From: Oegoconia quadripuncta
Lineage: Eukaryota; Arthropoda; Insecta; Lepidoptera; Autostichidae
Direction: 5' to 3'
DNA: 64,000 nt
Assembly (NCBI GenBank): GCA_949316235.1
Contig: OX438758.1
Location: 5,055,731-5,119,730 of the forward strand
Shown piece after piece: positions 19,501 through 27,680 of this stretch (position 1 is the first letter of the stretch; each line of letters begins with the position of its first letter). The position numbers were made by a program, and so were the translations under genes. The notes beneath the pieces are model-generated. The model was given only the letters and a program-made list of their open reading frames with translations, was not told the origin of the DNA and ran no database searches.

Positions 19501-22500
19501 CCCAATGTGTACAGCGTCCTTTATACTAATAATACCTTAGTAGCCTTTACGATACGGGAAGAAATTGGTAGATCATATGGTGTTTAGTAATATTGTACTT
19601 TGTATTCGTGAGCTACAACTCACTGCAACGGTTTGCACATACTCAGCCGGGGTGTAGCCATTTAGCGGCGCGCCGTGCTGTTTGCTACAGAACCGGAAGG
19701 ATTAAACTATTACTAACAAATCGAAAGTCCTCTTGCATTTGAGTGTCCTTAAATGGCCAGGCTCCAGTCAGGCGTTTCAAAGCTCGAAGAACATTATAAA
19801 TTCGTGGATTTTTTTTTTAAATTCGTAATTTTACAGAAAACAGAGGACGGCTGGCGCGAAGTATTAATAGACATAGATGATGCAGGAAAACTGCGTTACA
19901 GGATATCGGCCAATGAGACACCAGCTATGAAGTTGTTGCTCAGGCCACCCTTGACGACAGGAGACAGGACAGACCTGGAGATAAGTGCGCGGACGTTGGG
20001 AATAGCCCGGCAGTTGTGTGCCAGAGTGGATGGACATGGGGGAATAGCTTTAGTGGCCGATTATGGGCATGAGGGCGAGAAGGGAGACACCTTTAGGGTA
20101 TGTGACTTTTTGAATTAGTATCAATATTTGTTTATTATTTTGGATCACCTAAACAAAGTAAACCTTTAGGAACCTGTTCTGAAGCCACCTTTAGAAAAAG
20201 AAGTTCCACAATTTTCCAATGAGACACCTGAATACGAACAACTTTCCACTAAGAACCATATTTCAGCTGAAAATGGTTGGCCTTCCATGCTAAACTGGTT
20301 TCAGAATGTATGTATTGTTTTGGTAATCGTATGTATGGGTAATCGAAAATTTATTGATCGAATTCGACTATGGATACTTGGGGAAAAATGTTCGCAATCA
20401 GGAGTGGCGTCACAAGAAAGCTGGAATTACACGAATTAAATTTCACCCTAATACATTATAATATGGATTATCTTACATACTTGTACTGCTAGATGTGATT
20501 CGTTTCTCCGAGCTACAACTCATCACAGGGCCTGAAATCTCGACATAGCGATCACTTACCATTAAAGCGCTTATTACATTATCCTATTTGTGGGAAATCT
20601 AATTAGGAAATAGGAAGGATCGAAGTTAGAACAGTAAGGCCTGTATTTTAGAATGTTGCTTAAGGGTAGATCTGCGCTTGAGAATAGTTGCTATAGTAAC
20701 ATTCTTTAATACAGGCCTTGGTCTTTTTTTTTTATGCACTATGGGTTGGTACTTGACCCCAATCTTACCTGATGTTAAGTGAAGATGAGGTTGAAGGTGG
20801 AGTGTACTGACCCGGAAACCCCAAAACATTTGGGGGACTGGCTATCTTATCTCTGACAACCGGAACACAACAATGCTATTAACATTGTTGCTTGGCTGCA
20901 GATTTAGATAAGATGGTGGTAGCTAGCCAGGCGGACATTTAAAATGCCCTACCACCAACCAAACCGAGTACTTAAACATGTACCCCGCTGGGGATCGAAC
21001 CCGCATCCTCCGAATCCTAAACCCAATGTTGTTTACATTGAGCCACGGAGGCGGTCTATTCTAACAAATATCGGTTTTTGATGTAATTCGGATTTAGGCT
21101 TCTAAAGAAACCGATACGATTATGTTATTAACACTATCAAAGCTGTTGGCAGCTTTTGGACCTGGCGTTATAAATATACCAAAAAAAAACCCTCAAAAAC
21201 CGGTACTGGTTATTCATAACCAGTACCGGTTTTTGAGGGTTAGTGTTCCTAGTGTGTTTTGAGGGTTAGAGGGTAGTAGAGGGGAGGGGATAGTGTTCAC
21301 ACTATCAACGGATCTGGCAGCTTTAGGGATGGCGTTACACAAACGAAATATAACTTTTAAAAAACCTTATTTTAAGTCAATTTAAATAGTCTAAAAGATA
21401 GTTCAATTGTCAATGAGAATTTGTTAACGAGATTCGTAAACACAGTTCAATTAAAATTGATATCATTCGCTTTTGGTTGGAAGGTGACATTTGTAATTTG
21501 ACATTTTTTACGAGATCACGTAAGATCGATTTATTAATACGCCCCTAGGTCTGCCATAATTTTCAGAATTTTCAATTTATAGATACTAGAAACTGGCTCA
21601 TATGAGACACGAAATCGATGCATAGCTTGTTTATCACGTGCCGCCATCTTAGCAAGCGATGTAAGCTACATTTTTCAATGTTTAATTTGTCTCGCCCTCA
21701 TTTTAAGGCTTTCCATAAACACAAAGTGGTGGACCCGCTGGAAAATCCCGGCGATTGTGACCTGACTGCCGATGTGGACTTCACCCAGTTGAGGGTAGCC
21801 GTGTCGAAGACGCCAAGCAATGAGACCTACGCCATAGTACTGGGACCAGTGAAGCAGAGAGAATTCCTTGAAAGAATGCAGGCTGAAGCTCGATTGAAGG
21901 TATTTTTTTCGTTCGATATGGAGGCTGTGCCACAGATTGGGTGCATTTACAGTGTAACGTTGCATTTTTATGTGTGCTTTTCGATTATTTCATTAAAAAG
22001 TCAATATGGTTACTAAATAATTACTTTTAATATTATGAGAATGGTAGTTTTTACGCCATGTTGAGTTATCTGGGGGCACGGTAGTGCCTCCGCCAAGACG
22101 AGTTATTTTTTTTCGATAAGTAATTCACACAGTGTATTGGTCAAGGTAGTACTTCAGTACTACCATCAAAACTTATTAAAAGTAATTATATCGTAATCAA
22201 ATTCATTTATTTCTCACCACAATTCGCAAAATACAGCATATAGCCTAAACTAGGCGGTAAAACTAGGCTGCCTAAACTATATTTGAGGTATTAACCACAA
22301 TATTGATAACAAAGCTACACTAGTTACTTGACAGTAATTATTTCGAAGTACTTAATCATTTAATTATAAATAAAGTTCCTTTTAAATCAAGTCAAGTAGT
22401 AGTAATTTCGACTTTTCTATTACACAGGTGCTCATAGATAATGCGAAGACTGAAGAAGATAAAGAAAAATTAAGAGGCGCATATGAAATGCTTGTGGAAC

Positions 22501-22610
22501 CGAAGAAAATGGGAGAAAGATTCAAGTTTATGGCCTTTTACCCTTCTAGTGTGGGAGATATTTTAGAAAAATACCCACCCTTAGGCTTTTCTACACCAGT
22601 AAACTCGTAA
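16133..22610 (+). CDS. NDUFAF7: NDUFAF7 (MidA-type) mitochondrial arginine methyltransferase, complete
   Basis: Six exons: 16133-16555, 17089-17229, 18719-18838, 19837-20097, 21708-21899 and 22428-22610. All introns are phase 0 with GT/AG ends, giving 439 aa, about the length of vertebrate NDUFAF7 (about 440). In known relatives this enzyme symmetrically dimethylates an arginine of NDUFS2 in the mitochondrial matrix, an early step in complex I assembly. Seen here: a basic N-terminus lacking acidic residues ([18 protein letters not shown]), fitting a mitochondrial presequence; [15 protein letters not shown]; the SAM-binding motif [10 protein letters not shown] (residues about 125-134); [21 protein letters not shown]; and GLTADVDF-like DLTADVDF. 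No stop or frameshift. The introns hold SINEs, MITEs and palindromes. Confidence 0.95.
17089..17229 (+). CDS. NDUFAF7: NDUFAF7 exon 2
   Basis: 47 codons beginning [20 protein letters not shown] and ending YYHE. Acceptor CATTACAG, donor GTAAAC. Confidence 0.93.
17371..17695 (+). repeat. SINE family A in NDUFAF7 intron 2, with inserts
   Basis: The head GACAACCTATTAGGTGTACTGG lacks the middle of the tRNA part but keeps the B box (GCGGGTTCGAATCC). The body is interrupted at about 17525-17583 by GTCCAGCAGTGGACATC and a GAT repeat, which is an RTE-type 3' end. The SINE tail resumes to 17695. Confidence 0.75.
17671..17823. repeat. Palindrome of about 60-base arms at the end of the SINE
   Basis: The left arm starts TATGTTCAAGATTATTTATT (SINE tail), passes a T run and ends GATTTAGGG. 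The right arm is its near-perfect reverse complement from CCCTAAATC to CTTGAACATA. The loop is about 26 bases. The arms differ at only a few positions and in the length of the T/A run. Confidence 0.8.
18030..18160 (-). repeat. Probable retroelement 3' end in NDUFAF7 intron 2
   Basis: GATAGATAGATAAAAACTTT, then TTATTGGCG, reads on the minus strand as AATAAA followed by a short TATC repeat. That is a typical tail of a LINE or SINE. No coding region is attached. Confidence 0.4.
18719..18838 (+). CDS. NDUFAF7: NDUFAF7 exon 3
   Basis: 40 codons from [11 protein letters not shown] to [13 protein letters not shown], the conserved core of the family. Acceptor AATTTCAG, donor GTAAGT. Confidence 0.93.
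19023..19080 (-). repeat. tRNA head of SINE family B, isolated
   Basis: AAATCGTAAACCCAATGTTG then TTTACATTGAGCTACGGAGG, the reverse of the family B head, without its body. The rest of NDUFAF7 intron 3 (19081-19836) shows no recognisable feature. Confidence 0.65.
19837..20097 (+). CDS. NDUFAF7: NDUFAF7 exon 4
   Basis: 87 codons, [14 protein letters not shown] to [10 protein letters not shown], including [10 protein letters not shown]. Acceptor TTTTACAG, donor GTATGT. Confidence 0.93.
20170..20439 (+). CDS. Unidentified 89-codon frame in NDUFAF7 intron 4, possible alternative exon
   Basis: Opens directly after CTTTAG at 20164-20169 and runs 89 codons to TAA in the phase that NDUFAF7 exon 4 would supply. 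It reads [20 protein letters not shown] at the start, then [10 protein letters not shown], a short hydrophobic stretch [11 protein letters not shown], basic residues, and ends ESWNYTN. The look is of a soluble N-part with a single membrane-anchor-like segment. I do not recognise the protein. It could be an alternative last exon of NDUFAF7, an exon of a small unrelated gene, a decayed element, or chance. No ATG precedes it in frame and no clear poly(A) signal follows. Confidence 0.3.
   Translation, partial: EPVLKPPLEKEVPQFSNETPEYEQLSTKNHISAENGWPSMLNWFQNVCIVLVIVCMGNRKFIDRIRLWILGEKCSQSGVASQESWNYTN
20566..20634. mobile_element. Left end of the TTAA-flanked MITE family
   Basis: TTAAAGCGCTTATTACATTA then TCCTATTTGT and AGGAAATCTAATTAGG. 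Same ends as the fuller copy at 35284-35591. Its other half is displaced by the two following insertions; pieces resume at about 21056-21110. Confidence 0.6.
20636..20719. mobile_element. 84-base MITE with AAGGCCTGTATTTTAGAATG ends
   Basis: The left end AAGGCCTGTATTTTAGAATG and the right end CATTCTTTAATACAGGCCTT are inverted repeats. The left end of a second copy appears at 63956-64000, cut by the window edge. Confidence 0.75.
20728..21055 (-). repeat. SINE family B, complete
   Basis: On the minus strand: CCGCCTCCGTGGCTCAATGT (A-box part), GGAGG.TGCGGGTTCGATCC (B box), a body with GGTGGTAGGGCATTTTAAAT and AGATAAGATAGCCAGTCCCC, ending in poly(A). Reference copy for the other family B fragments in this window. 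Confidence 0.88.
21188..21241. repeat. Perfect palindrome, 26-base arms, 2-base loop
   Basis: AACCCTCAAAAACCGGTACT GGTTAT, loop TC, then the exact reverse complement. It is preceded and followed by similar sequences (ACACTATCAAAGCTG...GGCAGCTTTTGG and CACTATCAACGGATCTGGCAGCTTTAGG), so it may sit inside a duplicated target. Confidence 0.85.
21708..21899 (+). CDS. NDUFAF7: NDUFAF7 exon 5
   Basis: 64 codons starting [20 protein letters not shown] and containing [10 protein letters not shown], ending MQAEARLK. Acceptor TTTTAAG, donor GTATTT. Confidence 0.92.
22428..22610 (+). CDS. NDUFAF7: NDUFAF7 exon 6 with stop
   Basis: 60 codons plus [23 protein letters not shown] to [10 protein letters not shown]. 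Contains the family's C-terminal MGERFKFMA. Acceptor TACACAG. Confidence 0.93.
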   Translation: MLIDNAKTEEDKEKLRGAYEMLVEPKKMGERFKFMAFYPSSVGDILEKYPPLGFSTPVNS

Positions 22611-22649
22611 AATATAATGTCCTCAACTTTGTATATAGCGGTAGTTTAA

Positions 22650-22655
22650 AATAAA
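22650..22655 (+). terminator. NDUFAF7: NDUFAF7 polyadenylation signal
   Basis: AATAAA 40 bases after the stop, followed by a T/G-rich stretch (TTTTGTGTTTTTTT) as expected downstream of a cleavage site. Confidence 0.7.
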
Positions 22656-22737
22656 CTTTATTGTTATAGTTTTGTGTTTTTTTCATAAAGCTGACACGTG
22701 GTTCTTTTTTCCTGTTGACCTGCCTGCGTAGCAAGAC

Positions 22738-22862
22738 ATCGAAGTTTGTCGCGCGCGACGGAGGTGTGAGAGTGGGATAGTTGTATATTTCGTCCAAGCG
22801 TATGAGCAAGACAAATATTATCTCACGCGACAGAAACGTCGCGTCTGTCATGCTACGGACAG
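22738..22862. mobile_element. MITE-like repeat with GCGCGACG core (copy 2 of 4)
   Basis: CGCGCGCGACGGAGGTGTGA, GAGTGGGATAGTTGTATATTTCGTCC and GCGACAGAAACGTCGCG. Matches 3252-3390. It lies about 130 bases past the NDUFAF7 stop. Confidence 0.6.
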
Positions 22863-23322
22863 AAGGGGTTGGTATTCTTTGAATAGGTAAATTGTGGCCG
22901 ATGTGAATTTCTGTCAGACAACATTCCTTGACTCCATCCCCCTTCTCTACACGAGCAAGAAAGCTGTCTACATTCACTTAAGGGTTCAGTTCAGGGTATA
23001 TCTGTATTAAGTACCAAAAGTATCTACGTACACGCGGCTGCAGGATGATGATGAGATTTGCTATTGTACAGAGCGCTGCCGTGCTCGCTCCCCGCCAGGC
23101 AAAGCTGATAAAAGTAGTCAAAAGAAAGGGAGATTTGTTTCGTCACGGCGTGAGCCGGGTTCCTGTAACCTAGTATCTACAACACCCAGCTCTATTTGTG
23201 TTCTGTGTCAGGAGGCTCACCCAAAGAATATAACTGTTTGTAGGGTTTACCGTGCATTAGTTATTTATGTCATTGCTTAGCATGCATGCATTTTCACACA
23301 ACAATAGATAATTAATCAGTTA

Positions 23323-23636
23323 GAGCGTCGGTGGCTCAGCGGTTAAGATGCCGTCTCCCAATTTAGGAGGTCCGCGTTCGATTCCCAGGCAGGCCATGTA
23401 CCAGTGACTTTAAATCTAATTTAATTACTTATGAGCATTTATCCGACTGCTCTGTTAAACAGTAAAGGAAAACACAATGAGGAAACCTGCATGCCTGGTA
23501 AATAAAAATTCAAAGGCATATGAAGTCCCCAACCCGCATTGGGTCAGCGTGGTTCACTATGGCCCATACTCCCTCGTATTCGGGGGAAGGCCTATATCCC
23601 TGCAGTGGGATGTTTACAGGCTGATGATGATGACTT
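23323..23636 (+). repeat. SINE family D, uninterrupted
   Basis: GAGCGTCGGTGGCTCAGCGG (A box), GGTCCGCGTTCGATTCCCAG (B box), then a body with CTGCATGCCTGGTAAATAAA, ending CTGCAGTGGGATGTTTACAG and GATGATGATGA. The 3' end resembles RTE tails. Confidence 0.82.
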
Positions 23637-26300
23637 AATCAGTGAATAACACGCACTCGAAGCAAGCGGTTGTTTTATTATAGCATAGCACATGCCGCGC
23701 ACTATCACCCTAGCATTTTAGCATCCCTTATCATAAGTGTAGTTTACCCCTAAATTTTGGTCCTTCGAACCGGATCTGGGTCAGTCTGTGGCCTTAAATT
23801 ACCACAGATTTTATTTTTATATAGTGTTGCCAAGTCTAGCCCAGGCCAAGTAGCCAAAAAGCTACCAAGTATACTAAAATCGCCAAGTTGTTCTATAAAT
23901 GTAAATCTTTAGTTAAAGTTTTTGACCAAATTACAACACAAATGTTAACAGAAAACTCGCCAACAATACAAAGAAATCGGCACTGCTTCCGTCTTTAAGA
24001 CTTATGATATAACTTCTTAATACTGTACATTTATCTTTCATTTCAATTAACCCTTGAATTTCCTTATGCGTATTCACAGACTTTTGTTGCACAATATTCT
24101 GCCTTTTATTACAACAAAAAACTCGTTTAGAAAACCTCGAGAAAACAAGCGATTAAAACGAAACGGCTGATCAGATTTTGATAAAACTAAGAACCTCCGC
24201 TAGAAAACCTGCGTTCAAATAAAAAACCGTATCCAAATCGGTTCACCTGTTTAATAGGGTTTATTCTGTCCAGAGGCGCCCTCATTGGATAAATTAAGAT
24301 TTCTTTTTAAATGCAGCATAAATCAAAATTATTGCTCTGATCCGCACTAGAAACTACCTAAATAGCTTTAATTACGGTTATTTTTTTCAATTTCAAATTA
24401 TTGATAAAAGAGGCCACTTTTTTTATCGTTATTAAAGCTATGGCATGTATTTAAATCGATATCTGTATGGTTGTCGAAAATCGTTGTCATAAAACAACGT
24501 TATTTTATTATATTTACCGGTTTTTACGAATGTTTTATTCGGTTTTCGTTATTTACAACATTGCGCAGTCGATCACCGTCCGATGGATTTGCTATTTTAT
24601 TTTTGTTGTGTAAAAAAGCTATTAATATTCTAATTTTCATGCACATGAAATGGTAAATTGAAGACTTTGGTTTTTTGTGTTACTGTGAACAATTTCCCTG
24701 AACCACCATCTGTTTTCACGTCCATCCATGTGAAATTATCACGTTGTGATGAAATGTCAAATTTTCTGTGGACTTTTGCCAATACTCGGAAAAATTTACA
24801 GCACATGAAAATCTGTGATGAGATTATATTGAAAGCTGATGGTATTCGACGACAGTTTCATCAGTTTTAGTGGTTTATTTAAGTTCTGTGACCAAAACAA
24901 GTGTGGACGAGTTTTGATGATTTAACAGATTTTGCTTTCGAAAGTGAAGGTGAGGCAGAATTTTCTTTTGTTGTGTCGCTATATATTTCGCGCTTGCATG
25001 ACTTTGGACAGTTTTTATTGATACAACGCAGCGATTTCACTTTTCATCATGTTTCGTTGCTTCTGAAATTCGTAGAGTACAGAGATTGTGAATTCTCTTT
25101 GTTGTAAATTGGTTAGCTAATCTCGAATAATCTAGACCTTTTATGTAATTATATCCAAATGCGTAATCAGTATAATCAATTACTGCTTAGAAATTGTTGT
25201 TGTCGTGTGTAAACTAATTTCATTATTGATTTGTATCATACATACATAGTTTGTGTAAAAAACGATATTCATGCAATGGATTTAAAAAAAAAAATTGTCT
25301 GATGGTCTGTACCTAAGAGCGGAAAGTAGAGAGACGTGGTCATTACTCCACCGACAAGAGCATAGCTCTTAAATTGAAGAAAGTCTGTACCTACATAAAA
25401 AGCAGATACTGACTACTATATCAGTGCTCAATTGCATGTAATGATGTTGATGAAATTTGGAAAGTGTATTAGGTTGAGCGTTAACAAGGGATGAAAGTTT
25501 GTATAGGAAAAAAGTTAGAACTGAAAATTGGTTTTCAATCTCTCAATAATTAAGGGATAGATTAGTAGATAATATCCCAATATCCTTGAACATCTCCTTC
25601 TTAATGTTTCAGTATCTCTTAAGGGGGTAACATAAAGGTTGAAAGTTTTTATGAGAATTTCCCTATATGTGTAGTCAAAACCATGAAAATTGGTTTTCTT
25701 ATCAACATAACCGGACACTGGCAGTAATAGTTGAATGCAATATAGACAACCGATTGCCATACAATAAAATAATAATAAGAGTATTTGCAGTCGGACAACA
25801 GAGGCTAAAAAAAAAATTATATTTGGCTTTTCGGCAAACATTCCCTGTCATTTGAGGTAAAAAAAAAAGATGTCATATTTGCTACATTTTGCATAATGAG
25901 GGTTAAAGTAATAACTTCACTGTGCTTTTTCTTGGATGTTATTTAAAATAGGTGATGGTAATTAAGCATCACTAGAAATTAAGGTCAATTTCCTTCAAAT
26001 TTAGGTATAGTAATAAGTTCCTTACTGGAACAACCTGCTAGAAAATAAGCTCATCAGCTGCCAAATAGAATCTATTGTGTTTTGTATTCCGGTTGATCAC
26101 GAAATATGTAACATGAAGAAGAATCCTATTGAATGATTGTGCAAGTATGCTATCGTAACACCAAAAAGACAATATAACAGCCAAAATTATCAGCCATTGT
26201 TAATCCTTTTCAACAACAAGATATTGAAGACAAATGTATTGATTCTGCTATTCAACCTGATAAAATCATACTCTACCCCAGGGCACCTCTAATTAGGTTT
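23637..26300. other. Intergenic DNA without a recognised gene
   Basis: AT-rich stretch. Open frames at 24471-24656, 24658-24870 and 24901-25107 follow one another on the plus strand but show no domain, no splice pattern and no Met-rich starts worth trusting. A fragment at 25690-25780 matches the 3' UTR of the LINE nested at 11683-12250 (GCAATCGGTTGTCTAT... and CTGCCAGTGTCCGG read in reverse). Confidence 0.5.
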
Positions 26301-26329
26301 AATCCATGTAATATGATTATACTAATACT

Positions 26330-26560
26330 CAAAGTTGGAGCACCAGTAAATTTAACAAAACATCATCATATCAGCATTAAGACATCCACTGCTGGCTATA
26401 GGCATTCCATAGACTTCCAGAGCAACCAGTTGGGAGCAGACTCTATCCAGCGACTTCCCTCGACCTTCATTAGGTCATCTGTCTACCTTGCGGGTAGAAG
26501 TACGTTGTCTCCACTCAAGAAGTTTATTGCCCCACCAGCCCATCAGTTCAATAAGCATCA
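26330..26560 (-). repeat. RTE-type LINE 3' fragment
   Basis: CACTGCTGGCTATAGGCATT, AGCAACCAGTTGGGAGCAGA and TCTCCACTCAAGAAGTTTATTGCCCCACC run parallel to 37710-37945 (CACTGCTGAACAAAGCC, GCGATCGGTTGGAAGCGACC, TCTCCACTCGAGAACTTTAATGCCCC). Both read in reverse as the end of an RTE-like ORF2. Decayed. Confidence 0.6.
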
Positions 26561-27008
26561 GAAAAAGCGACCATGACTCTCTCTGTAGCTCATTGTGTCA
26601 CCTTGAGCTTTCTTATGAAGCACATAGTAGTCCCACTAATCTTCTTTATAAGTCTTGTAAAGTATTAACAGTCCGACAATTATTTACAATAAACATTGCA
26701 TTAATAAAGCACCAAAGTCTTCCATACAACATTTAAATTACTAACAAAAGATGAATCAATACAATTTTCCCCAACAACACAGGAACAAAACATGCATTTT
26801 CATCTAGATTTTACTTGTTCCTAGGACCACTTCTTATAGATTAAATGTGAAAACGGCCATTTACTACTTTACCTACAGTCATAATAAGAAAGTACTTACT
26901 ACAAGAATATTTTCAAAATTTGTCCTACGAGGATACAGAATTAATAATACATACACACAGATACAGGATACGATACAGAAATACATATATTTAAATACCG
27001 TTTAGTAA

Positions 27009-27680
27009 ATACCGTTATCTACATTCTTTGTAAACTTGGAACCACACCCAAACAATTCCGAAGTTAAAAAGATCTCATATATTTTTAACACTAGCGTTGT
27101 TATTGAAGACCCCATAAAGAGAGTGATAACACCTCAATGTAAAAGATGTCAACAATATGGTCACACAAAAAATAATTGCCTCAGACCATATCGATGTGTG
27201 AAATGTGCTGAGAACCACAATACTACTGACTGCCCCAAAAAGGACAGAAATACTCCAGCCAAATGTGCATTGTGTCTGGGCAACCACCCCGCTAATTATA
27301 AAGGATGCCAGGTATTCGTGGAAATCAATAATAAAAAGAACCTACCGACAAAAAAGAAGAAGACAATAGACAACATTCCAAAAATTGACAGCTCCAAAGA
27401 CCTACCTAGACCAATGACCGAAAAGGATGTTTTTAAAAGAATCAGATTAGAAAATGGACAAAATATGAAAGGACAAACAAACTTACAAGGGAGATATCAC
27501 CCAGCAACTAGAGAAGCTACATATGCAGACGTAACTAAAAGCCAACAACAGAAAAATATAACAGACTCAAAATTAGAAACTTTACTCACAAAACAAGCTG
27601 AAAAGCTAGACAAACTCATCGACCAAATGGCAATATTGATGAATTTACTCACAACAGTCATTGGCAAGCTCGTTCGATGA
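27009..27680 (+). pseudogene. Jockey-like ORF1, C-terminal part
   Basis: Open from 27009 with no ATG at the start, so the N-terminal half is missing. Three zinc knuckles: CKRCQQYGHTKNNC, CVKCAENHNTTDC and CALCLGNHPANYKGC, followed by a Lys-rich tail and a heptad-like C-terminus (LETLLTKQAEKLDKLIDQMA). The stop TGA (27678-27680) is one base before the ORF2 ATG. Confidence 0.82.

Noticed and set aside
24471..25107. Three successive plus-strand frames as one small gene
   Set aside because: They are separated by stops, in different frames, without splice sites or recognisable domains.
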